Origin: an uncultured Pelagibacteraceae bacterium
GTDB taxonomy: Bacteria; Pseudomonadota; Alphaproteobacteria; Pelagibacterales; Pelagibacteraceae
Reading direction: 5' to 3'
NCBI GenBank assembly: GCA_902589455.1
Contig: CACISX010000001.1
Location: 62,001-126,000 of the forward strand
Length of the DNA: 64,000 nucleotides
In this document: positions 19,708 to 28,745 of the stretch, piece after piece
Position numbering within the stretch: the stretch's first letter is position 1
Layout: each line of letters begins with the position of its first letter
Notes under the pieces: generated by a model
Databases searched by the model: none
What the model saw: only the letters and a program-made list of their open reading frames with translations
Told to the model about the DNA's origin: nothing
Made by a program: the position numbers and the translations under genes

Positions 19708-20946
19708 ATGAGATTAAATAAAATAATTTTAAGTTTTGTTTCTGCATTAGTAATTTTATTTTCAACTTCAGTTGCATCTTTTGCAAAAGTTGTTGGAGAC
19801 AAAATTATTTTAGGTGCTGCAATTTCATTAACAGGTAAATACTCATCTAATGGTGTTCATACTCAAAATGGTTATAACATGGCCGTTGACAGAATTAACA
19901 ACATGGGTGGTGTTAAAGTTGGTGGAAAGACTTATAAGTTTGACATTATTTATTACGATGATGAATCAAACCCTAAGAGAGCTGCACAGCTTGCAGAAAG
20001 ATTGATATCACAAGATGGTGTTGAGTTTATGCTTGGCCCTTACAGTTCTGGTTTAACTAAAGCGATTGCACCAGTAACTGAAAAATATGGTGTTCCAATG
20101 GTTGAAGCAAATGGTGCATCTAGATCTTTGTTTACTAAAGGTTACAAATATCTATTTGCTGTATTAGCTCCAGCTAATTTATATCTTGATGTTGCGATAG
20201 ATTTAGCAGTTGAAAAGAATAATGGAAAAGGAGTTACCGTTGCAATGGCGTTTGAACAAGACGCATTTTCTCAAGATGTAAGACTTGGTGTGTTAGATGC
20301 AATTAAGAGAACTGGCTCTAAAAAAGTAATTGATGATAAATTACCAAAAGAGCTTAATGATATGGCTGCTACTTTAGTCAAAGTGAAACAAATGAAACCA
20401 GATGTTTTAGTTGTTTCAGGTCATACCAAAGGTGCTCTAACTGCTATCAGACAAATATCTGAGATGAAAGTTGATGTTCCAATGTTAGCCATGACACACT
20501 GTGATGCAGCTAAGTTGTCAAAGCAACATGGTAAAAACTCTCAATATGCTTTATGTGCCTCTCAGTGGCATAAAACACTAACTTACAAAGATGATTTCTT
20601 TAAAGATGGTATGACTTATGATGCAGACTTTACTAAAGAGTTTGGTTACGCACCTCCATATCAAGCAGCAGAATCTTCAGCTGCTCTATTGGTATTTAAA
20701 GATGCATTCGAGAGAGCAAATTCTTTTGATCAAAAGAAAGTAAGAGATGCTCTTGCAGCTACTAACATGCAAACTTTTTATGGAAACATAAAATTTGCAC
20801 CTGGTGGTCAGAATGTTGACAAGCCAATGGTACTTTTCCAAGTAATGTGTGACGATGCAGGAAAATGTGAAAATAAAGTTGTTGCTCCAACTAAATGGGC
20901 ATCAGCTAAGTTAATTCATCCAATTCCTTCTTGGTCTAAAAGATAA
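19708..20946 (+). CDS. livK: Branched-chain-amino-acid-type ABC transporter substrate-binding protein
   Basis: A 412-residue periplasmic binding protein of the Peripla_BP_6 (LivJ/LivK) family. The signal peptide is residues 1-26 ('STSVASFA'). The mature protein opens 'ILGAAISLTGKYSSNGVHTQ', the normal ligand-loop region. A cysteine-rich C-terminal segment ('MCDDAGKCENK') is present. Members bind branched-chain amino acids, amides, urea or short carboxylates. It leads the operon livK-H-M-G-F-azlC-azlD. An intrinsic-terminator-like hairpin directly behind it would yield excess binding protein, matching the usual abundance of such proteins in marine bacteria. Confidence 0.88.
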   Translation: MRLNKIILSFVSALVILFSTSVASFAKVVGDKIILGAAISLTGKYSSNGVHTQNGYNMAVDRINNMGGVKVGGKTYKFDIIYYDDESNPKRAAQLAERLISQDGVEFMLGPYSSGLTKAIAPVTEKYGVPMVEANGASRSLFTKGYKYLFAVLAPANLYLDVAIDLAVEKNNGKGVTVAMAFEQDAFSQDVRLGVLDAIKRTGSKKVIDDKLPKELNDMAATLVKVKQMKPDVLVVSGHTKGALTAIRQISEMKVDVPMLAMTHCDAAKLSKQHGKNSQYALCASQWHKTLTYKDDFFKDGMTYDADFTKEFGYAPPYQAAESSAALLVFKDAFERANSFDQKKVRDALAATNMQTFYGNIKFAPGGQNVDKPMVLFQVMCDDAGKCENKVVAPTKWASAKLIHPIPSWSKR

Positions 20947-20958
20947 AAACAAATCTAT

Positions 20959-20998
20959 AAATACCCCCTAATATATTATATATAGGGGGTATTTTTTT
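20959..20998 (+). terminator. Terminator-like hairpin between livK and livH
   Basis: A perfect 12-bp stem (20959-20970 with 20983-20994), GC-rich in its core (CCCCC/GGGGG), followed by a T-run to 20998. It begins 12 bases after the livK stop. It looks like an intrinsic terminator, but livH follows only 12 bases later without a visible promoter, so read-through is expected: a partial terminator setting the livK to permease ratio. Confidence 0.85.
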
Positions 20999-21010
20999 AA
21001 AGGGTTCAAT

Positions 21011-21904
21011 ATGGATTTCATGGTCTTCCAATATCCAATGATTTCTGTTCAAGCATGCTTGGATGGAATTTTACTTGGAATTTTATTTGCATTGATTGCA
21101 TATGGCATGGCACTTCAATGGGGAGTAATGAATATAATTAATATTGCTCAAGGAGATCTTGTTATATTAGGTGGATACATTGCATATTTTATGTATCTAT
21201 ATGGAATTCATCCAGCCTGGGGAGTAATCGTTGCCCCAGTAATAATGTATTTTGTTGGAATAGCAATTTACAAACTTGTAATTAATAAAGTAGTAGATAG
21301 AGATTTATTTATCTCTATTTTAGCGACTTTTGGAATAAGTATTCTTTTCATGCAATTAATGAACTTTGCATTTGGAGCAGATGTTGTTCTTGCAAATTCA
21401 GATTATGGAACAACTATGTTATTTAATAATAATGTTGTGTTGCCGAATTCAAAAATATTTTCAGCGTTTATAAGTATTTTATTTGCAATTTGTTTAGTAA
21501 TTTATATGAAAAAATCTAAACTTGGACGTGCTATTAGGGCTACAGCACAAAATGCAAGAGCAGCGAAGATATTAGGCGTAGATACAGAAAAAGTTTATGC
21601 AGCAACATTTGGAATTAACGCGGCCCTTTGTGGTGTTGCAGGTGCTTTAATATCTATAACATTTACTATACATCCTTATATGGGCTTACCTTACACAATA
21701 AGATCTTTTATGATCGTAATTGTTGCAGGACTTGGAAATTTACCTGGTGTTGCAATGTCAGGAATGGGGTTGGGTGTATTTGAGGAATTTGCTGACTATA
21801 TTTTAGGAACAGAATTTAGAATAGGATCAGTATTTTTGCTTTTAGTTTTAATACTTATTTACAGAAGATTTAAGCTTTCTAAAAAAAGAGAGTACTTAAA
21901 ATAA
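21011..21904 (+). CDS. livH: Branched-chain-type ABC transporter permease LivH
   Basis: A 297-residue inner-membrane permease of the BPD_transp_2 family with about eight membrane segments. The family region 'ALIAYGMALQWGVMNIINIAQGDLVILGGY' is near residues 21-55 and the cytoplasmic coupling segment 'GRAIRATAQNARAAKILGVD' near 173-192. It pairs with LivM and overlaps it by one base. Substrate specificity follows LivK and is unresolved. Confidence 0.9.
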   Translation: MDFMVFQYPMISVQACLDGILLGILFALIAYGMALQWGVMNIINIAQGDLVILGGYIAYFMYLYGIHPAWGVIVAPVIMYFVGIAIYKLVINKVVDRDLFISILATFGISILFMQLMNFAFGADVVLANSDYGTTMLFNNNVVLPNSKIFSAFISILFAICLVIYMKKSKLGRAIRATAQNARAAKILGVDTEKVYAATFGINAALCGVAGALISITFTIHPYMGLPYTIRSFMIVIVAGLGNLPGVAMSGMGLGVFEEFADYILGTEFRIGSVFLLLVLILIYRRFKLSKKREYLK

Positions 21905-22953
21905 TGAAAAATACTTCAATTTTATACATTGGGATTTTGATCTTTGGTATAGCAGCTCCATTTGTATTTCCAGCTTTTAAAGTTCAGTTATCAATACTAT
22001 GTGTATTAATAGTTCTTGCAACTACCTGGAATATTCAAGGTGGTGAAATGGGGTATAATTCATTTGGAAATATTCTCTTTTATGGTCTTGGTATGTATCT
22101 ATGTGCTTCTGTGCAAGTTGGAATGTTTTTCCCACTAGCTGAGTGGACTGAAAGTGGTGGAGAGAAAACTTTTGTGCATACTCCTGCACAATTTTTTCAG
22201 GGCATGGCTGTCGGATTGATAGTTGCTGCGATTGTACCAACTATTGTAGCAGGTTTAATTGGGTACTCTATTTTAGGGCTAAGAGGACATTATTTTGCAA
22301 TTTGTACATTAGGATTGGGTGTTGCTGCAGGTGAAATTTCTGGAGGAATTGAAATCATTGGAGCTGGACAAGGTTTCACTACGCCGCCATTTCCCGACGT
22401 TGGAAGTTTAGACTCAAGAGGTGAATTTTTTTATTTCTTAAGCTTCTTTACTTTAGTGCTTACATTCATTGCTGTGCGCTCAATTTATTCTACCAGATTC
22501 AAATTAATACTTAATGCCATAAGAGATAATGAAGATAAAGCTGAGGCAATGGGTATTGAAACAATGAAATATAAAATTATTGGCTGGATGATCTCAGCTT
22601 TCTTTTGTGGATTAGCTGGTGGAATTATGGGAGGCTTAGTTGGATATATTGACTCAACAGACGTTGCATTTGATGGAAGAGAGATGGGAGTTTTTATGGT
22701 TTTAATGGCAATACTTGGTGGCAAAGGGACACTTTGGGGCCCAATTATTGGTGCAACTGTTTTTCATATATTTAAAGAAGGCTTTTGGACATTCTTTTTA
22801 GGTTGGCAGTATGTAGCTTTAGGAGTTTTGATTGTTGTAATTGTAATTTATTTCCCAGAAGGAATTATGGGATGGTTAAGAGAAAAATATCCAGAACGAT
22901 TTGGAGAAGTGGTGGATGAAAAGGATCGTAAAGCACAGGTAGAACTTAAATGA
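21904..22953 (+). CDS. livM: Branched-chain-type ABC transporter permease LivM
   Basis: A 349-residue second permease of the importer. The coupling segment 'RFKLILNAIRDNEDKAEAMG' (about 199-218) and 'GLRGHYFAICTLGLGVAAGE' are LivM signatures. A hydrophilic insert near residues 78-95 lies in a periplasmic loop. It overlaps the livH stop (TAATG) and the livG start (ATGA), so the permease and ATPase genes are translationally coupled. Confidence 0.9.
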   Translation: MKNTSILYIGILIFGIAAPFVFPAFKVQLSILCVLIVLATTWNIQGGEMGYNSFGNILFYGLGMYLCASVQVGMFFPLAEWTESGGEKTFVHTPAQFFQGMAVGLIVAAIVPTIVAGLIGYSILGLRGHYFAICTLGLGVAAGEISGGIEIIGAGQGFTTPPFPDVGSLDSRGEFFYFLSFFTLVLTFIAVRSIYSTRFKLILNAIRDNEDKAEAMGIETMKYKIIGWMISAFFCGLAGGIMGGLVGYIDSTDVAFDGREMGVFMVLMAILGGKGTLWGPIIGATVFHIFKEGFWTFFLGWQYVALGVLIVVIVIYFPEGIMGWLREKYPERFGEVVDEKDRKAQVELK

Positions 22954-23690
22954 GCATTTTAGAAGTAAGCAATGTAAGTAAATCATTTGGTGGTGTTAAA
23001 GCTAATGTTGACATCTCAATGAATGTTGAAAAAGGTAAGATAGTTGGATTAATTGGGCCAAATGGCTCAGGCAAAACTACATTGTTTAATTCAATTGTAG
23101 GGACTTACCCAATAGATAATGGATCAATTAAATTTAATGGCAAAGAAGTTTCTGAGTTACCTGTCCCGGTAATTGCTAAGTTAGGACTGCTAAGAACTTT
23201 TCAACAAACTAGAATTTATGGAAAACTTAATTGCATAGAAAATATGCTTATTAGTCACAAAGGTAGTGATGCAAATTTAATGAAAATATTTTCTAAAATT
23301 CCAAAAGAATTAACTGAAAAAGCAGAAAATTTATTAAATTTTGTTGGATTATATCAAAAAAGAAAGCTAAGGGCTGGAGATCTATCTTTTGGTCAGCAAA
23401 AATTATTAGAACTGGCAATGGCACTGATGAATGAACCAGAGATGCTACTGCTAGATGAGCCTACGGCTGGAATTAATCCAACACTAATAAATGGTATTAT
23501 TGATAGGTTAATTAAAGTAAATCAAGATTTTGGAATAACACTTTTGGTGATTGAGCATAACATGAGAGTTATTATGCAATTAGCAGAAAATATTTTTTGT
23601 TTAGCTCATGGTAAAATGTTGGCTAATGGATCACCAGATGAAATTAAAAATGATAAACGTGTCGTCGATGCGTATTTAGGAGCACAATAA
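22950..23690 (+). CDS. livG: Branched-chain-type ABC transporter ATPase LivG
   Basis: A 246-residue ABC ATPase. Walker A 'GPNGSGKTT' lies near residues 36-44, the signature appears as 'LSFGQQKLLE' rather than the common LSGGQ form, Walker B is 'LLLDEPTAGINP', and the switch histidine is in 'VIEHNM'. The C-terminus 'VVDAYLGAQ' is typical of LivG. The F in place of G in the signature is common in this subfamily. It works as a heterodimer with LivF, whose start overlaps its stop. Confidence 0.92.
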   Translation: MSILEVSNVSKSFGGVKANVDISMNVEKGKIVGLIGPNGSGKTTLFNSIVGTYPIDNGSIKFNGKEVSELPVPVIAKLGLLRTFQQTRIYGKLNCIENMLISHKGSDANLMKIFSKIPKELTEKAENLLNFVGLYQKRKLRAGDLSFGQQKLLELAMALMNEPEMLLLDEPTAGINPTLINGIIDRLIKVNQDFGITLLVIEHNMRVIMQLAENIFCLAHGKMLANGSPDEIKNDKRVVDAYLGAQ

Positions 23691-24475
23691 TGGCTAACCA
23701 ATATGAAGTATTAGGAAAAGCTCCAACACCAGATGATTTAAAAAAATTATCTCCAAAAGAAATTCATTTAACTATTAAAAATTTAAATGCAGGTTATGGA
23801 AAAATGGAAATTTTACATAACTTTGATTTATTCGTTAATAAAGCCCAATCTTTATGTTTAATTGGACCTAATGGTGCAGGCAAATCTACAATTCTTCATT
23901 CAATATATGGTTTTACAAATATTTTTTCTGGCCAAATTGAACTTGAGGGAAAAGAAATTACAAATCTTACCCCAGCAGAAAAGTTAAAGTCAGTTGGTAT
24001 AGCCTATATATTGCAGGATAACTCAGTATTTCCGGATATGACAGTAGAAGAAAACTTATTAATGGGAGGATATATAAAAGAAAAAACAGATGAGTCTTAT
24101 GAAGAGGCTGAAAGAATTTTTGAAAAGTATGAAAGGTTAAGAAATAGAAGAAACCAACCTGCAAAAGTTTTATCTGGTGGAGAGAGAAGATTACTAGAAA
24201 TATCTAGAGCGTTAGTTATGAAACCTTCAGTACTTTTAGTAGATGAACCATCAATTGGACTTGAACCTAGATATATTGAGATGGTTTTTGAAATATTAAG
24301 AGATCTTCAGCAAAATGAAAAAAAAACAATCATTCTAGTTGAGCAAAATGCCAAAAAAGGATTGGAGTTTGCAGATATAGGATACGTTTTAGTATCTGGA
24401 CAAACTGCAATTGCAGGTAAAGGAGACGATTTACTTCAAAATCCTGATGTTGGTAGACTGTTCCTAGGTGGATAA
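23690..24475 (+). CDS. livF: Branched-chain-type ABC transporter ATPase LivF
   Basis: A 261-residue ABC ATPase completing the first importer. It carries an extra N-terminal segment of about 28 residues before the usual LivF start ('LTIKNLNAGYG'). Walker A 'GPNGAGKST' is near 63-71, the signature is 'LSGGERR', Walker B 'LLVDEPSIGLEP', and the C-terminus is 'VGRLFLGG'. Start at ATG 23690 overlaps livG by one base; an internal start would lose this coupling. It overlaps azlC at its stop (TAATG). Confidence 0.91.
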   Translation: MANQYEVLGKAPTPDDLKKLSPKEIHLTIKNLNAGYGKMEILHNFDLFVNKAQSLCLIGPNGAGKSTILHSIYGFTNIFSGQIELEGKEITNLTPAEKLKSVGIAYILQDNSVFPDMTVEENLLMGGYIKEKTDESYEEAERIFEKYERLRNRRNQPAKVLSGGERRLLEISRALVMKPSVLLVDEPSIGLEPRYIEMVFEILRDLQQNEKKTIILVEQNAKKGLEFADIGYVLVSGQTAIAGKGDDLLQNPDVGRLFLGG

Positions 24476-25179
24476 TGATTAATAAAAATTTTTTCTTTAA
24501 AGGATATAGATCTATATTTACCCATGATAGTCCTGCAATTGCTCTCACCTGTTGTTTTATAGCTATTGGAGCTCTATTTAAAAATTTAGGTTTTAATATT
24601 CAGGAAAGTATTTTTTCAACTGTTTTGACTTATGCTTTACCAGGCTCACTAGTAATGGCTGAGTCCATGTTAATTGGAGCATCTTTATTGAATATTTTTT
24701 TGGCGGTTTGGTTTGTTAACGCAAGACTTTATCCTATGGCTGTATCTTTATTTCCATTAATGATGCACAAAAGTCAACCTAAGTGGAAGTATTACTTTTC
24801 TTGTCATTTCATCGCTGTTTCTGCATGGCTAATCATGAAAAGTAATTATAAAAAAATCCCAAAAGAGCATAGAATTGATTATTGGATTGGTATTGGAAGC
24901 GCAACAGTAAGTGTATCAGTAATTGGAACATTTATAGGTTTCTCTTTTTCAGAATATTTGAATAAAGATATGATGATGGGTTTAGCAATTCTTAATCCAG
25001 TTTATTTTCTATGTATGATGGTTGGGGCATCTAAGACTGTACCGGTAACTCTATCAGTTTTGCTTGGATCTATATTGGGACCAATTATTTATTTATTCTC
25101 ACCAGAGTGGTCAATTTTGCTAGCAGGTGTAATTGGTGGAACCATAGCTTATTTAGTAGGAGAGCAAAGTGTCAGCTAA
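24475..25179 (+). CDS. azlC: AzlC-family branched-chain amino acid exporter subunit
   Basis: A 234-residue membrane protein of the AzlC family, the large subunit of a two-component exporter (AzlCD/BrnFE/YgaZH type) for branched-chain amino acids or methionine. About five to six membrane segments are visible, with 'VMAESMLIGASLLNIFLAVWFVNARLYPM' (near 60-88) matching the family core. It overlaps livF by one base and azlD by 11 bases. Its presence in an import operon is discussed in the findings. Confidence 0.85.
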   Translation: MINKNFFFKGYRSIFTHDSPAIALTCCFIAIGALFKNLGFNIQESIFSTVLTYALPGSLVMAESMLIGASLLNIFLAVWFVNARLYPMAVSLFPLMMHKSQPKWKYYFSCHFIAVSAWLIMKSNYKKIPKEHRIDYWIGIGSATVSVSVIGTFIGFSFSEYLNKDMMMGLAILNPVYFLCMMVGASKTVPVTLSVLLGSILGPIIYLFSPEWSILLAGVIGGTIAYLVGEQSVS

Positions 25180-25492
25180 TATTGTATATGCAATCCTAGT
25201 TACGTCCCTGGCAACATTTTTGTCTAGATTTTTGGGTGCTCTTACATCTGAAGGTATAAAAGAAACCTCTAAACTTTTTAAATGGTTTAATTGTTTAGCT
25301 TATGCAACATTGGCAGCACTAATAGCTAGAACTATAATTTTCCCTGCTGGTGTTTTGGTAGATGCTAGTTATTCAAGTAGATTTCTTGTTGTGCTGTTAT
25401 CTTTAGTTGTTTTTTTTATTTCAAAGAAAAACTTTGTTTATCCTACAATTTTCTCAGCTATTTGTATGGCAATACTTAATAATTATATCTGA
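25169..25492 (+). CDS. azlD: AzlD-family exporter small subunit
   Basis: A 107-residue membrane protein with about four hydrophobic helices, the AzlD/YgaH partner of AzlC. The 'ATFLSRFLGALTS' N-terminal helix and 'YATLAALIARTII' match the small-subunit pattern. It overlaps azlC by 11 bases and closes the liv-azl gene train; a 39-base AT-rich gap without a terminator follows. Confidence 0.8.
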   Translation: MSANIVYAILVTSLATFLSRFLGALTSEGIKETSKLFKWFNCLAYATLAALIARTIIFPAGVLVDASYSSRFLVVLLSLVVFFISKKNFVYPTIFSAICMAILNNYI

Positions 25493-25531
25493 TTAGATTG
25501 ATTTATAAAATAAGGTAAAATAAAATTTAGA

Positions 25532-26443
25532 ATGCAAAAAATTACAGGCATAGATATCCAAGAGCATGATCAATCGAATAGGATTTTAAAAATTAGTTTA
25601 GAAAATGATATTATAGATAAATTAATTTTCCCATTTAATAAATTTGATTTAACGGCATTGGAGTTAAAACCATTTACAAGATTTACCTTAGCAAAAAGTT
25701 TAGATGATTTAACAGATAATAAATTAAGCAAATTAATGAATTCTATCATTAGAGATAGATCAACTGGCTGTTTTATAATAGGACCAAAAAGTATAACTGC
25801 AAAAATTAATGATAAATTTTTAGTTAAGTTATCAACTGCAATAGCTCATCTTATTGGCATACCAAATCATGATGCAATGGCAGGAAAATATTATGCTCGT
25901 TTCCATGTTAAACACGAGGATACTAGCGACTCTTATTTAAGAAAGGCATATAGAAATATGGATCTTCACACAGATGGAACGTATGTCAAAGATGTTACAG
26001 ATTGGTTAATTATGACAAAGATTGATGAGCAAAATGTAGAGGGAGGCGAAACTGCAATGTTACACCTTGATGATTGGGAACATTGTGAGGACTTGTTTAA
26101 CGATCCAGTAGGAAAGCGGAATTTTGTTTGGGGATCACCAAAAAGTAAAAATATTGATTATAAGGTTGAACATCCTGTATTTTCTTCAGATGAAAAAGGT
26201 AGACCAACAATTTCTTACATAGATCAATTTCCCGAACCACAAAATATGGAACAAGGAATTTTTTTACAGAGATTATCTGATGGATTAGAGGAGAGTAAAA
26301 ATAAAATAATTACAAAATTACCCGTTGGATTCTCTGTGATTGCAAATAATTATTTCTGGCTTCATGGAAGAAAACCTTTCAAAGAAAACAAGGAATTAAG
26401 CAGAGAATTACTAAGAATTAGAGGTTCTTTTTTTGTTAATTAA
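25532..26443 (+). CDS. glaH: Glutarate 2-hydroxylase (CsiD/GlaH), Fe(II)/2OG dioxygenase
   Basis: A 303-residue enzyme matching CsiD/GlaH, which hydroxylates glutarate to L-2-hydroxyglutarate using 2-oxoglutarate and oxygen in lysine/5-aminovalerate breakdown. The facial triad is H146-x-D148 ('MDLHTDGTYV') and H278 ('NNYFWLHGRKPF'). Family-specific stretches include 'KIDEQNVEGGETAMLHLDDW' and 'YIDQF', and arginines in 'SRELLRIRGSF' would bind 2OG. Slightly shorter than the E. coli protein at the N-terminus. No L-2-hydroxyglutarate oxidase or gabDT gene is adjacent; the partner enzymes must be elsewhere. Confidence 0.88.
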   Translation: MQKITGIDIQEHDQSNRILKISLENDIIDKLIFPFNKFDLTALELKPFTRFTLAKSLDDLTDNKLSKLMNSIIRDRSTGCFIIGPKSITAKINDKFLVKLSTAIAHLIGIPNHDAMAGKYYARFHVKHEDTSDSYLRKAYRNMDLHTDGTYVKDVTDWLIMTKIDEQNVEGGETAMLHLDDWEHCEDLFNDPVGKRNFVWGSPKSKNIDYKVEHPVFSSDEKGRPTISYIDQFPEPQNMEQGIFLQRLSDGLEESKNKIITKLPVGFSVIANNYFWLHGRKPFKENKELSRELLRIRGSFFVN

Positions 26444-26475
26444 TTCAATATAATCAATATAAAGTATCCGAAATT

Positions 26476-27243
26476 ATGAATTTAGGTTTTATTGGTACGG
26501 GAAAAATTGCAGCTTCAGTTATTACTGGAATATGTAAATCAAAAATTTCTTATAAGAAAATAATTATTTCACCAAGAAATAAAAAAATAGCTCATGGGCT
26601 AAAAAGAAAGTATAAAAAAATAGTTATTGCTAAGGACAATCAGCAAATTGTAGATCAGTCTAATTGGGTATTTTTATCTGTTACACCTACTGTCGGTGAA
26701 AAAATTATTAAAGATTTAAAATTTAAATCGACTCAAACTGTTGTTAGTTTTATTTCGACAATTACTTTATCTCAATTAAAGAAAGCAATTAAAGTAAGAG
26801 CAAAAATTGTAAGAGCAATACCTCTTCCCCCAATTTCGTTAAAGAAAGGTCCGGTGCCTATTTGTCCTCCTAATCCAAAAGTGAAAGCATTTTTCAATAA
26901 TTTAGGAACAACTGTAGAAATTAAAAATGAAAAATCTTCTATTAATTTTTGGTCAACTTCAGGAATGATGGCACCTTTTTATGAAGTATTAAGAGTGATG
27001 ACTGATTGGTTGGTAAAAAGAGGAGTAAAAAGAAATAATGCTCAAAAATATATTACTTCTTTGTTTTTAGCTTTATCTCAAGATGCTGTAGTAAATTCAA
27101 AAGAAAATTTGAAAAATTTAGTGAAAGAATCTCAAACACCAAAAGGATTAAATGAACAAGGTGTGAAAGAATTAACCAAAGCAGGTTTTTATAAGTCTCT
27201 AGAAAAAACTTTAAATAGTATTCACAGAAGACTAAACAAATAA
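26476..27243 (+). CDS. Pyrroline-5-carboxylate reductase-family protein
   Basis: A 255-residue NAD(P)-binding protein of the ProC family. The Rossmann motif 'GFIGTGKIAASVITG' is at residues 4-18, and the middle carries 'RAIPLPPISLKKGPVPICPP', where canonical ProC has RxMPNxP. The C-terminal helical dimerisation part is present. The substitution PLPP for the usual MPN suggests a divergent member that may reduce a related cyclic imine instead of the proline precursor. It sits 5 bases before the second liv ATPase gene. Specific function is uncertain. Confidence 0.75.
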   Translation: MNLGFIGTGKIAASVITGICKSKISYKKIIISPRNKKIAHGLKRKYKKIVIAKDNQQIVDQSNWVFLSVTPTVGEKIIKDLKFKSTQTVVSFISTITLSQLKKAIKVRAKIVRAIPLPPISLKKGPVPICPPNPKVKAFFNNLGTTVEIKNEKSSINFWSTSGMMAPFYEVLRVMTDWLVKRGVKRNNAQKYITSLFLALSQDAVVNSKENLKNLVKESQTPKGLNEQGVKELTKAGFYKSLEKTLNSIHRRLNK

Positions 27244-27248
27244 ATCAA

Positions 27249-28037
27249 ATGTCTGAAAATATTCTAGAGATTAATAATTTAAGTAAATATTTTGGTGGAT
27301 TAGCTGCAGTTTCGGATTGTTCAATAAAAGTTAAAAGAGGAACAATCACTGGTATTATTGGACCAAATGGATCTGGTAAAACAACTTTATTTAATTTAAT
27401 TGCTGGAAACTTAAAATCCTCTGGCGGTAATGTTGTTTTTGATGATGAAAATATTACAGATGTTCCATCATATGAGTTATTTTCTAAAGGGTTGTTAAGA
27501 ACATTTCAAATTGCACACGAGTTTTCAAATTTATCTGTTTTAGAAAATTTAATGATGGTTCCAGGAAATCAATCTGGGGAAAAAATAATGACTGCATTAT
27601 TTAAACCAGGTTTAGTTGCACAAGAAGAAGCTGTGGTTAAAGAGAAAGCGAAAGAAGTTGTAGAATTTTTAAATCTAGGACATCTATCTAATGAGCTTGC
27701 TGGAAATCTTTCAGGAGGACAAAAAAAGTTATTAGAACTAGGAAGAACCATGATGGTTGATGCAAAATTAGTACTATTAGATGAAGTAGGGGCTGGAGTT
27801 AACAGAACTTTGTTAAAAGATCTTGGAACTGCAATAGAAAAGTTAAATAAAGAAAAAGGTTATACTTTTTGTATGATTGAACATGATATGGATTTTATCG
27901 GAAGATTATGTGATCCAGTGATTGTGATGGCAGAGGGATCAGTATTATTTGAAGGAAGTGTTGAAGAAGCAAAAAAAGATGAAAAAGTTATAGAGAGTTA
28001 CCTTGGCAGAGGATCAAAATTAAAGGATACAAAATAA
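27249..28037 (+). CDS. Second branched-chain-type ABC transporter ATPase (LivG-like)
   Basis: A 262-residue ABC ATPase of the LivG type. Walker A 'GPNGSGKTT' is near residues 37-45, the signature is 'LSGGQKK', and the switch histidine is in 'MIEHDM'. Walker B reads 'LVLLDEVGAG': the catalytic Asp-Glu are present but the usual following Pro is Val. The C-terminus 'VIESYLGRGSKL' fits LivG. It begins a four-gene set without its own binding protein (G-F-H-M) and overlaps the next ATPase by one base. Confidence 0.88.
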   Translation: MSENILEINNLSKYFGGLAAVSDCSIKVKRGTITGIIGPNGSGKTTLFNLIAGNLKSSGGNVVFDDENITDVPSYELFSKGLLRTFQIAHEFSNLSVLENLMMVPGNQSGEKIMTALFKPGLVAQEEAVVKEKAKEVVEFLNLGHLSNELAGNLSGGQKKLLELGRTMMVDAKLVLLDEVGAGVNRTLLKDLGTAIEKLNKEKGYTFCMIEHDMDFIGRLCDPVIVMAEGSVLFEGSVEEAKKDEKVIESYLGRGSKLKDTK

Positions 28038-28744
28038 TGGCATATTTTGAGGGAATAGAAATGACAGGTGGTTATGGTAATGGTCCTGACATTATTAGTT
28101 CGTGTTCAGTAAATGTTAATAAAGGTGAAATAGTTTCTATTCTGGGCCCTAATGGTGCTGGCAAATCAACTGCTATGAAAGCAATGTTGGGTTTGTTGAA
28201 TCTAAAATCTGGATTAGTAAAGATTGATGGCAAAGATATTTCAAAATTATCTCCTCAAGATAGAGTTAAACAAGGTATTTCTTTTGTCCCACAAACTAAA
28301 AATGTTTTTGCAGGAATGACTGTTGAAGAAAACTTAGAAATGGGTGCATTTCTTGTTGAAGATGAAATCAAAAATATAATTGAGGAAATTTATGAATTGT
28401 TTCCAATTTTAAGAGAGAAAAGAAATCAGATGGTTGGTGAACTTTCTGGAGGTCAAAGACAACAAGTAGCTCTAGGCCGAGCTTTAATGATTAAACCCAC
28501 TGTTTTAATGTTAGATGAACCAACAGCCGGTGTATCTCCAATCGTTATGGATGAATTATTTGATCATATTGTAAAAGTTAAAAGAACAAATGTTGCCATT
28601 TTGATGGTAGAGCAAAATGCAAAACAAGCCTTGAGTATTTCTGATAGAGGTTATGTGTTAGTTACTGGAGAAAATCGTTACTCAGGAACAGGAAAAGAAT
28701 TATTAGACGATCCAAGAGTAAGAAGCTCTTTTTTGGGAGGATAA
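28037..28744 (+). CDS. Second branched-chain-type ABC transporter ATPase (LivF-like)
   Basis: A 235-residue ABC ATPase of the LivF type with Walker A 'GPNGAGKST' (near 36-44), signature 'LSGGQRQQ', Walker B 'LMLDEPTAGVSP' and C-terminus 'VRSSFLGG'. It pairs with the preceding ATPase; its ATG overlaps that gene's stop (TAATG). The permease gene follows after one base. Confidence 0.88.
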   Translation: MAYFEGIEMTGGYGNGPDIISSCSVNVNKGEIVSILGPNGAGKSTAMKAMLGLLNLKSGLVKIDGKDISKLSPQDRVKQGISFVPQTKNVFAGMTVEENLEMGAFLVEDEIKNIIEEIYELFPILREKRNQMVGELSGGQRQQVALGRALMIKPTVLMLDEPTAGVSPIVMDELFDHIVKVKRTNVAILMVEQNAKQALSISDRGYVLVTGENRYSGTGKELLDDPRVRSSFLGG

Positions 28745-28745
28745 T

